From an uncultured Muribaculaceae bacterium (GTDB taxonomy: Bacteria > Bacteroidota > Bacteroidia > Bacteroidales > Muribaculaceae): 64,000 nt of DNA. Numbering within the stretch: the stretch's first letter is position 1; each line of letters starts with the position of its first letter. Below, one piece after another: positions 1-6,916 of the stretch. A program made the position numbers and the translations under genes. The stretch spans positions 1 to 64,000 of the forward strand of contig CAJTSR010000013.1 in NCBI GenBank assembly GCA_910579035.1, read 5' to 3'. The notes beneath the pieces are model-generated. The model searched no databases. It saw only the letters and a list, made by a program, of their open reading frames with translations, and was not told the DNA's origin.

Positions 1-243
1 TTCTTGCAAAGGTAAGCCTTTTACCATACATTCCTCTGCTATTTTTATCTTTTCTTTTTTCGAGTAGTGGTAGGACCGTGTCCCCAGCAACCCTTCTTCT
101 CCGTATTTTTGATAACGGAGATACCATTGGCGCACCATATTTTTGTCGAGCCGTTCTTTCCGGCAAAGGCTTTCGAGTGGTTCGCCTAATTGAATTCTGC
201 TTACTACATGCAGCCGTTCTTCGAATGTGTGGTGTCTATACAT
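1..243 (-). CDS. IS3-family transposase OrfA, partial (cut by window edge)
   Basis: The first 81 codons of a helix-turn-helix protein start at ATG 243 and run off the window. The visible protein has the layout of an IS3-type OrfA: a basic N-terminus, a recognition helix followed by the residues DKNMVRQWYLRYQKYGEEGL, then a lysine-rich stretch. In IS3 elements OrfA binds the terminal repeats and is joined to the OrfB integrase by frameshifting; OrfB is not visible here. It sits directly inside the element end at 246-288. The family assignment is inferred from the HTH pattern and the end sequence, so an unrelated HTH protein of another IS group is possible. Confidence 0.7.
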   Translation of the reverse strand, partial: MYRHHTFEERLHVVSRIQLGEPLESLCRKERLDKNMVRQWYLRYQKYGEEGLLGTRSYHYSKKEKIKIAEECMVKGLPLQE

Positions 244-245
244 AA

Positions 246-288
246 TGCACCCCAAAAGTTTTGTGTCTAACTTTTGGGGTGCAGTTCA
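246..288. repeat. IS end with 15-bp inverted repeat
   Basis: Positions 246-260 (TGCACCCCAAAAGTT) and 269-283 are perfect inverted copies separated by an 8-nt loop. The outer edge probably reads TGAACTGC at 288-281 on the minus strand, the usual TG start of IS3-type ends. It lies 29 bp beyond the rnhB stop codon. The other end of the element, and so any target duplication, is outside the window. Confidence 0.65.
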
Positions 289-317
289 GATCTTCACACC
301 CGCCGCTTTTTTCATAT

Positions 318-923
318 CTATACCAAACGGAACGTCATACGGTGCAACGGCGATGGCCCGTGCTCGGCAATGGCCCGGCGATGCGCCGCCGTGGGATAGC
401 CCTTGTTGACATTCCACGCATACACAGGGAAACGCTCGTGCGCCTCAGTCATAAAGAGGTCGCGCTCGGTCTTTGCCAGTATCGACGCTGCGGCGATATT
501 GGCAAAACGCCCGTCGCCTTTGACGAAAGTCTGCCAGGGAATGTCGCCATACGGCTTGAAACGGTTGCCGTCGACTATCACGGCGCCCGGCTGCGGGACA
601 AGCTGCGCCAGCGCGCGGTGCATGGCCTCGATGGAGGCGTTAAGAATATTTATTTGGTCGATTTCGGCGGCATCGACACTCGCGATGGCCCACGCCGACG
701 CCTCTTCCATTATTATACGGCGAAGCTCCATGCGGCGCCGCTCCGAAATCTGCTTGGAGTCGTTGAGCCACGGGTGCGAGAAACTATCGGGCAACACCAC
801 GGCTGCGGCATACACCGGCCCGGCAAGGCAGCCACGACCGGCCTCGTCGCACCCGGCTTCGGCAATGCCCGGAGCGAAGCAGGGCGGCAGCGGAACGGCC
901 AGATGCTTAGGCGAGGAAGTCAT
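318..923 (-). CDS. rnhB: Ribonuclease HII
   Basis: This 201-residue protein removes ribonucleotides and RNA from RNA-DNA hybrids in the cytoplasm. The N-terminal GCDEAGRG motif (D26, E27) carries the first catalytic acids. VIVDGN near residue 117 and the AAASILAKTERD segment near 145 match the rest of the RNase HII active site. Length is normal for the family. The start codon lies inside the end of the S24 repressor gene (17-bp overlap), so the two are probably translated from one message. An IS end begins 29 bp after its stop codon, but the gene itself is intact. Confidence 0.95.
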   Translation of the reverse strand: MTSSPKHLAVPLPPCFAPGIAEAGCDEAGRGCLAGPVYAAAVVLPDSFSHPWLNDSKQISERRRMELRRIIMEEASAWAIASVDAAEIDQINILNASIEAMHRALAQLVPQPGAVIVDGNRFKPYGDIPWQTFVKGDGRFANIAAASILAKTERDLFMTEAHERFPVYAWNVNKGYPTAAHRRAIAEHGPSPLHRMTFRLV

Positions 924-1599
924 AATTGATAACGTTTTCTACAAGATATAGTCCTTCGATGTCGGTACGGTCAATTTCTATATCGTCGTAATCGGGATTC
1001 TCGCTGTGGAGTGTCACCTTGGCCGGGTCGGGATTTCGGCGAACATACTTCACCACCCTAAAATCGCGATGGACCACCACGTAAATCTGCCCCCACGATA
1101 TAGTGCTGTCGAGCCGTATAGGACGTATTGATATATAACTGCCCGAATTAAGGCGCGGCGACATCGAATTGCCGCTCACACGCACGATGGGCAGCTCGGG
1201 GTCGATGCCCGGAAGCCTCACATGTCCTATCACTCTCTCGTCGGTAAACATACGGCTCAGCGGCGTCAGCCCGGCTGTCACATCGATGTCGTAAACCGGG
1301 GCGCCGGCCGCCTGAGGCCGTGCGGGAGTCTTGCCCGACGACGAACGCGGAAACGGCACATCGGAACCTTCCGAGAGCCACGCCTTGGAAACTCCGAGGT
1401 TCACCACCACGCGATTCAGGAATCCGTCGGTGGGTGCCATACGCCCTGTGAGAATGCGCGAAAGGTTGGCCGGGTTGACGCCTATCCGCTGCGCGAACTC
1501 GGCCTGCGTCATTCTCGATAATTTGATAAGGTATCTCAATCTGTCCTGAACGTCGGCCGACTGTTCCGGAGGTGTAAGATTGTCGAGCTGATTGTCCAT
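907..1599 (-). CDS. XRE-type HTH / S24 peptidase-domain repressor
   Basis: This 230-residue transcription regulator has a Cro/CI-type helix-turn-helix at about residues 20-75 (MTQAEFAQRIGVNPANLSRI) and a LexA-like S24 domain from about residue 100. The S24 serine is in VSGNSMSP and the general-base lysine in VVKYVRR, so self-cleavage is possible. Such proteins repress stress, phage or mobile-element genes and usually their own promoter. It overlaps rnhB by 17 bp. The promoter at 1617-1648 carries an inverted repeat consistent with autoregulation. Its targets cannot be told from sequence, and it is too divergent from LexA at the N-terminus to be called LexA. Confidence 0.88.
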   Translation of the reverse strand: MDNQLDNLTPPEQSADVQDRLRYLIKLSRMTQAEFAQRIGVNPANLSRILTGRMAPTDGFLNRVVVNLGVSKAWLSEGSDVPFPRSSSGKTPARPQAAGAPVYDIDVTAGLTPLSRMFTDERVIGHVRLPGIDPELPIVRVSGNSMSPRLNSGSYISIRPIRLDSTISWGQIYVVVHRDFRVVKYVRRNPDPAKVTLHSENPDYDDIEIDRTDIEGLYLVENVINYDFLA

Positions 1600-1616
1600 A
1601 ATTCGTCACTTTTGTG

Positions 1617-1648
1617 CAAAAATACAATTTATATTGCACATATGCAAA
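1617..1648 (-). promoter_or_regulatory. Promoter of S24 repressor with overlapping palindromes
   Basis: Reading the minus strand, TTTG (1648-1645), 20 nt, then TATTTTTG (1624-1617) match the Bacteroidetes promoter exactly. TTGCA-N4-TGCAA (1634-1647) overlaps the -33 element, and TTTTG-N2-CAAAA lies at 1610-1621 over the -7 element. This placement suggests operators for the repressor it drives. Confidence 0.75.
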
Positions 1649-1660
1649 CGCCGTATGACA

Positions 1661-2962
1661 TCAGGCTTGCGCACCGGCCGCATCATCGGTGTTAACCGAC
1701 AGCGTGGAGCTGGAGTAGACACTCAGGCCGAAATCGGCGCAGACCGTCGAGAGGTGTTCGAGCATCGCGCTCTGTATCGCCTCGTACTTATCCCAGTCGG
1801 TAGTCGCCGTGAAGCAGTATATCTCCATCGGCAAACCGTAGGCGGTGGCGTCCATAAGGCGTATGAGAATCTGCTGGGTGTTGTTGATAAACGGGTTGTT
1901 GTACACATAATAGCAGGTATACGCCCTGAACAGGCCGAGGTTGGTTTCAATCGTTCCGTTTATCGGTGTGAGGCCGCCATCGTTCTGCTCGGTCTTTCCG
2001 GCCTGCCTGAGCCTATCCACAAAGGGCTTCAGGACAGGGTATTTGGCCGTTATCGAATCAATGTCAGAAGCATCGACGGCTTTCACGGTGGTAAGGTCCA
2101 TGGTGAGGGTCTTGACAATGCGGCGGCAACCGCTCTGCACCATGCCCCGGTAATTCTGGAAAGAGGTCGACACGAGCGTGTACGGCGGCACCGTGACAAT
2201 GGTATTATCCCAGTTCTGCACCTTCACGGCTGTGAGGGTCACATCAAGCACCAGGCCGTTGGCCGGAGTGCCGGGCACCACAATCCAGTCGCCCTGATGC
2301 AGCATATCGTTCTGCGACATCTGTATGCCTGCCACAAAGCCGAGTATGCTGTCTTTGAACACCAGCATCAGGGCTGCCGCGAAGGCACCGAGGCCGGTAA
2401 GCAGCATGGCCGGTGATTTGTCGAACACAAGCGCGATGGCACATATGCCGATGATAATCCACATTGCGCCCTTGGCGATATTGAGCACGCCCTTTATAGG
2501 CAGCTTCCGGGTATTTTCATGAAGATTGTAATGGTAGAATATAAAGTCCATAACAGCGCCGAGGCCGATGCCGAGCGCCACAAAGGCATAGAAACCGGCC
2601 ACACGCTCTATCACCACGAGTGTCTTGCGGCTGCTTTCAAAGGCAAATGGGGCCATGGCAAGGAAGAGAAGAGGCGGTATTATCTCGCAACAGCGCGACA
2701 GGGTTTTCATCTTTAGCAACTCCCGCCCCACGGCGCCGTCGCGCATCTGGACAATCTTGCGCAAAACGAGCAATATGAGCCTTTTCATAATCCACGCTAT
2801 GGCAAAAGCCGCAACTATGACTATCACAAGGTATATTATCTCCTCGAGGGCACGGTAGCGGTGCAGCCCCACGGCGTCAAGACCGCGGTCAATGATATCG
2901 AGAAGCCAGCCGGCAATGGCGGTGGCGTGGGGATTGCTTTCGGCAACAGCGATGGTATCCAT
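1661..2962 (-). CDS. Mechanosensitive channel of the MscS family (YbdG-like)
   Basis: This 433-residue inner-membrane protein is likely a tension-gated channel that releases solutes on osmotic downshift. Five hydrophobic segments fall at about residues 40-65, 90-112, 122-140, 160-180 and 187-215; the last, with the small-residue run LLTGLGAFAAALMLVFKD, is the pore-lining helix. It leads into the MscS beta domain (GDWIVVPGT, VQNWDNTIVTVPPYTLV). The N-terminal membrane part is longer than in MscS itself and resembles the MscM/YbdG group. It is transcribed toward the S24 gene, 61 bp upstream of that gene's start, but the latter has its own promoter. Confidence 0.9.
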   Translation of the reverse strand: MDTIAVAESNPHATAIAGWLLDIIDRGLDAVGLHRYRALEEIIYLVIVIVAAFAIAWIMKRLILLVLRKIVQMRDGAVGRELLKMKTLSRCCEIIPPLLFLAMAPFAFESSRKTLVVIERVAGFYAFVALGIGLGAVMDFIFYHYNLHENTRKLPIKGVLNIAKGAMWIIIGICAIALVFDKSPAMLLTGLGAFAAALMLVFKDSILGFVAGIQMSQNDMLHQGDWIVVPGTPANGLVLDVTLTAVKVQNWDNTIVTVPPYTLVSTSFQNYRGMVQSGCRRIVKTLTMDLTTVKAVDASDIDSITAKYPVLKPFVDRLRQAGKTEQNDGGLTPINGTIETNLGLFRAYTCYYVYNNPFINNTQQILIRLMDATAYGLPMEIYCFTATTDWDKYEAIQSAMLEHLSTVCADFGLSVYSSSTLSVNTDDAAGAQA

Positions 2963-3054
2963 AATAAATTATAGAAGGTTTTAGATGACTTCAGTTTCTA
3001 AACAATCGCGCTGATGGCTTGGAAGTTAAATATCTCAATTTTAACTTTTTTTAA

Positions 3055-3086
3055 GTTGCTCGTTTTCAAAAAATACAATAATTTTG
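3055..3086 (+). promoter_or_regulatory. Promoter of the 3.1-3.3 kb RNA locus
   Basis: GTTG (3055-3058), 20 nt, TAATTTTG (3079-3086) is a good Bacteroidetes promoter pointing rightward. No open reading frame of note follows before a terminator at 3280-3312, which argues for a non-coding transcript. Confidence 0.65.
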
Positions 3087-3092
3087 CGGCGT

Positions 3093-3312
3093 GATTAGTG
3101 ACCAAAGTCGAGTATCGGTTTGCAACAGGCTCCGTATGAGTCGACATACTGCCAAATTCACGGCTTTGACACCGATTTCCGCCCGAGAGGGTGAAAGCCG
3201 GCGGTAATTTTATTACTGCCCCCATAAGATAGACTCATGGACAAAATAGTTGTTTTATAGATAATTGTGTATTAGATTCGGGGCGTCGCGACGACGCTCC
3301 GCTTCATTTTTA
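3093..3312 (+). ncRNA. Candidate independent structured small RNA, class unknown
   Basis: The 449-bp gap between MscS and recA holds a promoter at 3055-3086, about 215 nt of foldable sequence, and a hairpin-plus-T terminator (GGGGCGTCG/CGACGCTCC at 3280-3300, with the T run ending near 3312). Nested complementary pieces ATCGGT/ACCGAT enclose CCG/CGG and TATG/CATA, making a long irregular hairpin. It is followed by CCGCC/GGCGG and by GGCGGTAAT/ATTACTGCC. Both neighbours are on the minus strand, so this is not a leader of either. I cannot match it to a known class; 6S RNA is one possibility on size and shape only. Confidence 0.5.
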
Positions 3313-3339
3313 TATGGCAAGCACATCGTCCTAAATAAA

Positions 3340-3375
3340 CAGCACCGCGCGGAGTGACGTAGCCGCACGGTGCTG
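3340..3375 (-). terminator. recA terminator
   Basis: A 13-bp stem with one G-T pair (CAGCACCGCGCGG at 3340-3352 against 3363-3375) lies 37 bp after the recA stop codon. On the minus strand it is followed by TTTATTT. Confidence 0.8.
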
Positions 3376-3411
3376 AAGAGAGAGAGTCAGACAGGAGAAT
3401 GATGTATTGTA

Positions 3412-4638
3412 TCAGAGGTCTTCCTCGATTGAGAAATCGTCGGGAAGCTCGTCGTCGAAATCGTCGATATCATCGGCGTCAGCGTCAATATCCACATCGT
3501 CGTCGTCGGCAGCAGCCTCTACCTCGGGTTCTGCCTCTTTGTCCTTGTCTTTACCCTTGGACTTGGATTTCGATTTGGAGGGACGCTTGCTGCGGTCGGT
3601 TTCGGCTTCTTTGAGAGCCTGCATTATAAGCGCTTCAAGTTCCTCGGCCAGTTCGGGATTGTCGGCTATCACCTGTTTGGCCGCATCTCGGCCCTGGGCA
3701 AGTTTGGAACCGTTGTAGCTGAACCACGAACCGCTTTTCTTGATTATGTCGTAGTCCACGCCGAGGTCGAGAATCTCGCCGGCACGCGATATTCCCTCGC
3801 CGAACATAATGTCGAACTCAGCACGCTTAAAGGGAGGCGCCACCTTGTTTTTCACTACCTTGATATATGCCCGGCGGCCGAGAATATCCTCGCCGTCCTT
3901 GATCGGATTGCGCGAACGTATGTCGATACGCACAGAGGCATAGAACTTGAGGGCGTTACCGCCGGTAGTCGTTTCGGTAGGGCCGAACATCTGGCCTATT
4001 TTCTCACGCAGCTGGTTGATAAATATGCAGGTGGTGTTTGTGCGGGCTATAGTTCCGGTAAGCTTGCGCATGGCCTGGCTCATAAGGCGTGCCTGAAGGC
4101 CCATGTTGCGGTCGCCCATCTCGCCTTCTATCTCGCTCTTGGGTGTGAGCGCGGCAACCGAATCGACCACGATTATATCCACGGCGCTGGAGCGTATCAG
4201 CTGCTCGGCTATCTCGAGCGCCTGCTCGCCGTTGTCGGGCTGCGATATAAGCAGGTTGTTGATGTCCACACCGAGCTGCTGGGCGTAGAAGCGGTCGAAG
4301 GCGTGCTCGGCGTCAATCATGGCCGCTATGCCGCCGCGCTTCTGGGCTTCGGCTATGGCGTGTATGGCCAGCGTGGTCTTACCAGACGATTCCGGGCCAT
4401 AGATTTCGATGATTCGGCCCTTGGGGTAGCCGCCCACGCCGAGAGCGTAGTTAAGGCTGATCGAGCCGGTGGGGATTACTTCGACGTTTTCCACTACCTC
4501 GTCGCCCATCTTCATGATGGCGCCACGGCCGTAGGCCTTCTCGATTCGTCCCATGGCCTGAGCCAGAGCCTCCATTCTGGCGGCCTGCGGGTCTTTTTCC
4601 TTATCGGCACCCTTGGCGGCGCCTGCTTTTTTTGCCAT
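3412..4638 (-). CDS. recA: Recombinase RecA
   Basis: This 408-residue ATPase forms filaments on single-stranded DNA, drives strand exchange and stimulates LexA/S24 self-cleavage. The Walker A motif is GPESSGKTT, Walker B is IIVVDSVAAL, loop L1 lies near MGLQARLMSQAMRKL, and the ATP-sensing segment is INQLREKIG. The start is the ATG at 4638 (MAKKAG); the frame stays open upstream but without RecA-like sequence. The C-terminal tail is unusually long: a lysine-serine/lysine-aspartate stretch (KSKSKSKGKDKDK) followed by about 35 mostly acidic residues. Acidic RecA tails restrain DNA binding, so this tail may tune activity. It has its own promoter (4667-4674) and terminator (3340-3375). Confidence 0.98.
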   Translation of the reverse strand: MAKKAGAAKGADKEKDPQAARMEALAQAMGRIEKAYGRGAIMKMGDEVVENVEVIPTGSISLNYALGVGGYPKGRIIEIYGPESSGKTTLAIHAIAEAQKRGGIAAMIDAEHAFDRFYAQQLGVDINNLLISQPDNGEQALEIAEQLIRSSAVDIIVVDSVAALTPKSEIEGEMGDRNMGLQARLMSQAMRKLTGTIARTNTTCIFINQLREKIGQMFGPTETTTGGNALKFYASVRIDIRSRNPIKDGEDILGRRAYIKVVKNKVAPPFKRAEFDIMFGEGISRAGEILDLGVDYDIIKKSGSWFSYNGSKLAQGRDAAKQVIADNPELAEELEALIMQALKEAETDRSKRPSKSKSKSKGKDKDKEAEPEVEAAADDDDVDIDADADDIDDFDDELPDDFSIEEDL

Positions 4639-4666
4639 TATATTGAGTATTTGTTTGTTTCTGATG

Positions 4667-4674
4667 CAAAGATA
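4667..4674 (-). promoter_or_regulatory. recA -7 promoter element
   Basis: TATCTTTG on the minus strand (4674-4667), 29 bp before the recA start, matches TAnnTTTG. No good TTTG lies 19-20 nt upstream, so the -33 box is weak or absent. I see no repeated operator here. Confidence 0.55.
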
Positions 4675-4850
4675 ATGCAGCGTCGGGGCATATGGTTTGC
4701 CCACCACTGTTAATTTTTATTTAATATGCGGATAAGCATATTTTTTTCTGCCGGCCTGTGAACTATCGGGGGAGAACCCGTGTTGTAATAGTACAAAAAG
4801 CCTAATAAGCTTTTTCCTTTGCAAGAAATGTGATAATGATTGGTTTATAA

Positions 4851-4887
4851 CCACTGCGGCGACTCCGTGACGGCGTTGCCGCAGTGG
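4851..4887 (-). terminator. Terminator after DUF1573 gene
   Basis: CCACTGCGGC (4851-4860) pairs with GCCGCAGTGG (4878-4887), 15 bp past the DUF1573 stop codon on the minus strand. The tail TTATAAA is only partly T-rich, so strength is uncertain. Confidence 0.55.
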
Positions 4888-4901
4888 CGTTTTATAGTAT
4901 T

Positions 4902-5315
4902 CTATTTCGACTGGGGCACCACCACGCCCTGCAGGCGCAATGACACTTGCTCGGAGCGCCCTTCGGAATTACGGAGCCGCAGCTTCACCACCTTGTTTAT
5001 CTCGCCACGCTGTCCTTCGGGCAGAAAGGTCACCTTTATCGTTCCGGTCTGGCCGGGCATTACAGGCTTTTTGCCAAACTCAGGGCGGGTGCAGCCGCAG
5101 CCCGACACTGCCGACACTATGGCAATGGGCGACGTACCCACGTTTTTCATATTGAACACATGGTGCACAGGGCCGCTTTTGGTATTAACGGTGCCGAAAT
5201 CAAACACCAGCTCGGGAAACTCTGCGCCGACCTTGCTTCCGGGCTCGCGCTTGGCATAAGCCGGAATGGCCATAATCAGCACCGACGCTAAAAAGAGAAG
5301 TATCTTCGTTCTCAT
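4902..5315 (-). CDS. DUF1573 secreted protein
   Basis: This 137-residue exported protein begins with a signal peptide (about residues 1-21, ending near AYA-KRE). The rest is one DUF1573 domain, an immunoglobulin-like fold common in Bacteroidetes, with the typical FDFGTV, FNMKNVGTSPIAI and SGCGCTRPEF segments. Its biochemical role is unknown. It overlaps the meaB stop by 4 bp (ATGA), so both come from one message; that pairing looks positional rather than functional. A hairpin at 4851-4887 ends the unit. Confidence 0.88.
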   Translation of the reverse strand: MRTKILLFLASVLIMAIPAYAKREPGSKVGAEFPELVFDFGTVNTKSGPVHHVFNMKNVGTSPIAIVSAVSGCGCTRPEFGKKPVMPGQTGTIKVTFLPEGQRGEINKVVKLRLRNSEGRSEQVSLRLQGVVVPQSK

Positions 5316-6406
5316 TTCGATTTGTCAAAATAATGGTCGAGAACAGACGCCGCGGCTGCGAAGCTCGAACGGCGGTTTGCCAACACGTCGGCCTCGGCAT
5401 TCTCCAGAAGCGCCTTTATGCTCTCGTTGTCATAGAAATGCTTGCGAAGCTGCTCGTCGATGGTTTCGTACATCCACCAGCGTGCCTGCTCCTGCCTTTT
5501 TATTTCAAAATAACCGTTTTCCTTCACAAAGGCGAAATAACGGTCAATCATATCCCATACATCCGGAATGCCAAGCTCGTAGTAGCCCGAATACGTCAGC
5601 ACCTCGGGACTCCAGCCCGAGGCCGTGGGCGGGAAAAGATGCAAGGCCGAGCGGTACTGGGCCCGGGCAAGCTGCGCAGGGCCGATATTGTCGCCGTCGG
5701 CCTTGTTGATGACAATGCCGTCGGCCATCTCCATGATGCCGCGCTTTATGCCCTGCAGCTCGTCGCCGGCACCCGCTATCTGTATAAGCAGGAAGAAATC
5801 GACCATGGAGTGCACGGCGGTTTCGCTCTGCCCCACTCCGACGGTTTCAACAAATATGTTGTTGTAGCCTGCGGCCTCGCAAAGGACGATGGTTTCACGT
5901 GTCTTGCGGGCAACGCCTCCGAGCGAGCCTGCCGAGGGGCTGGGGCGTATAAACGCTCCCGGATGGATCGAGAGTTTCTCCATGCGTGTCTTGTCGCCAA
6001 GTATGGAGCCTTTGGTGCGCTCGCTCGAAGGGTCGATGGCAAGCACGGCAAGTTTGCCGCCGTCTTTGAGGACATGGAGGCCGAACACATCGATACTGGT
6101 GCTTTTTCCGGCTCCCGGCACACCCGTGATGCCTATACGGCGCGAATGGCCCGAATGCGGAAGGCACTTTTCGATTACTTCCTGCGCCAGTGCGTAATGG
6201 TCGGGCGCAAGGCTCTCCACAAGTGTCACGGCACGGCTCAGCGTGGTGACATCGCCTTTGAGAATGCCTTCCACCAGCTCCGAGGCCGCAGGAAGAGGCT
6301 TGCGGCGCGGACGCCGCGAAAGATAGGGATTCACTATCGGCGGCTGGGCTACCCCGCCGTTGACCGTCAGGCCGGTATATTTTTCATCGTTTTCAGGATG
6401 GTCCAT
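5312..6406 (-). CDS. meaB: Methylmalonyl-CoA mutase-associated GTPase MeaB
   Basis: This 364-residue G3E-type GTPase protects and loads adenosylcobalamin into methylmalonyl-CoA mutase, the enzyme of the succinate-propionate route used by Bacteroidales. The P-loop is GVPGAGKST (about residue 105). The switch region LAIDPSSERTKGSILGDKTRM, Walker B ETVGVGQSE and base-recognition NKADGDN follow in order. The ATG at 6406 is preferred; TTG and GTG codons 24 and 21 bp upstream are possible. The mutase genes are not in the window. A terminator-like hairpin at 6493-6531 sits in its upstream region. Confidence 0.95.
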   Translation of the reverse strand: MDHPENDEKYTGLTVNGGVAQPPIVNPYLSRRPRRKPLPAASELVEGILKGDVTTLSRAVTLVESLAPDHYALAQEVIEKCLPHSGHSRRIGITGVPGAGKSTSIDVFGLHVLKDGGKLAVLAIDPSSERTKGSILGDKTRMEKLSIHPGAFIRPSPSAGSLGGVARKTRETIVLCEAAGYNNIFVETVGVGQSETAVHSMVDFFLLIQIAGAGDELQGIKRGIMEMADGIVINKADGDNIGPAQLARAQYRSALHLFPPTASGWSPEVLTYSGYYELGIPDVWDMIDRYFAFVKENGYFEIKRQEQARWWMYETIDEQLRKHFYDNESIKALLENAEADVLANRRSSFAAAASVLDHYFDKSK

Positions 6407-6492
6407 GGCTTTACGTGGGTTATCCACCAAAATTAATCAAAACTCCCCAAGCGCCCAAATAATTAACCAAGATTATAATCTCAATGGATTTA

Positions 6493-6636
6493 CCATAAAA
6501 AATGAAAGTGCGCTACTTCACAGTAACGCACCTCCCTCATAACCAAAATTCAAGTATATATTGTGAGTCTAACAAAACGTTATCCAAATTTTTGTAAAAA
6601 CGGCTCGTGGCTCGTTCTTAATCCGATGCAAAGTTA
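6493..6636 (-). ncRNA. Candidate short RNA or attenuated leader upstream of meaB
   Basis: On the minus strand a TAACTTTG element (6636-6629) is followed about 100 nt later by a 10-bp hairpin with a GTGA loop (GTGCGTTACT/AGTAGCGCAC, 6531-6508) and the tail TTTCATTTTTT. This would make a transcript of roughly 125 nt that stops before meaB, either as a free small RNA or as a conditional leader. The -33 element is not recognisable. No leader peptide rich in one amino acid is evident. Confidence 0.4.
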
Positions 6637-6752
6637 ATAAGTATTTCTGTAAGTTGTGTTTAAAAATGAGAAAATAAACCCTAATATATGTTAACACGGA
6701 GCCGTTTCGAGAACCTATCACGCTGTATTTGCGTTTTTTGAAGTAAAAACAA

Positions 6753-6844
6753 GGAGATTTGATGCCGAAAGGCGTCGGGGGATAGTAATCCCTGACCGAA
6801 AGGAGGCTGAAAGTGCCACCGCCGGCGACTCTCTCCAAATCTCC
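6753..6844 (+). ncRNA. Candidate multi-branched structured RNA, strand uncertain
   Basis: A perfect 9-bp helix (GGAGATTTG 6753-6761 with CAAATCTCC 6836-6844) closes a 92-nt domain. It holds ATGCC-GAAA-GGCGT (6762-6775), GGGAT-AGTA-ATCCC (6779-6792) and GGC-N7-GCC (6805-6817). GNRA-type loops and a closed multi-way junction are typical of riboswitch or small-RNA domains. The plus strand is favoured because GAAA tetraloops read in that sense and a hairpin terminator follows at 6869-6898. I do not recognise the class, and no clear promoter was found. Confidence 0.4.
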
Positions 6845-6868
6845 TCTCTCTACTACTATATAAACGCA

Positions 6869-6898
6869 AGAAGTCCCGGCGGCATCGTCGGGACTTCT
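6869..6898. terminator. Two-way terminator between upp and the 6.75 kb RNA
   Basis: AGAAGTCCCG (6869-6878) pairs with CGGGACTTCT (6889-6898), 18 bp beyond the upp stop codon. The T tails are modest on both strands, so it may serve upp (minus) and any rightward RNA from 6.75 kb. Confidence 0.6.
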
Positions 6899-6916
6899 CT
6901 TATAATCAGTAATTGA

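Noticed and set aside
261..951. Open frames on the plus strand opposite rnhB
   Set aside because: They are shadows of the conserved gene on the other strand, with no recognisable domain or start signal.
3160..3215. Similarity of the GAGGGTGAAAGCC / CCGGCGG stretch to FMN riboswitch or RNase P RNA
   Set aside because: The other conserved blocks of both classes are absent, the locus is too short for RNase P, and no gene lies downstream in that orientation.
2998..3225. 75-codon open frame on the minus strand in the MscS-recA gap
   Set aside because: Composition is random-looking, it has no family likeness, and it runs antisense to the promoter-terminator RNA locus.
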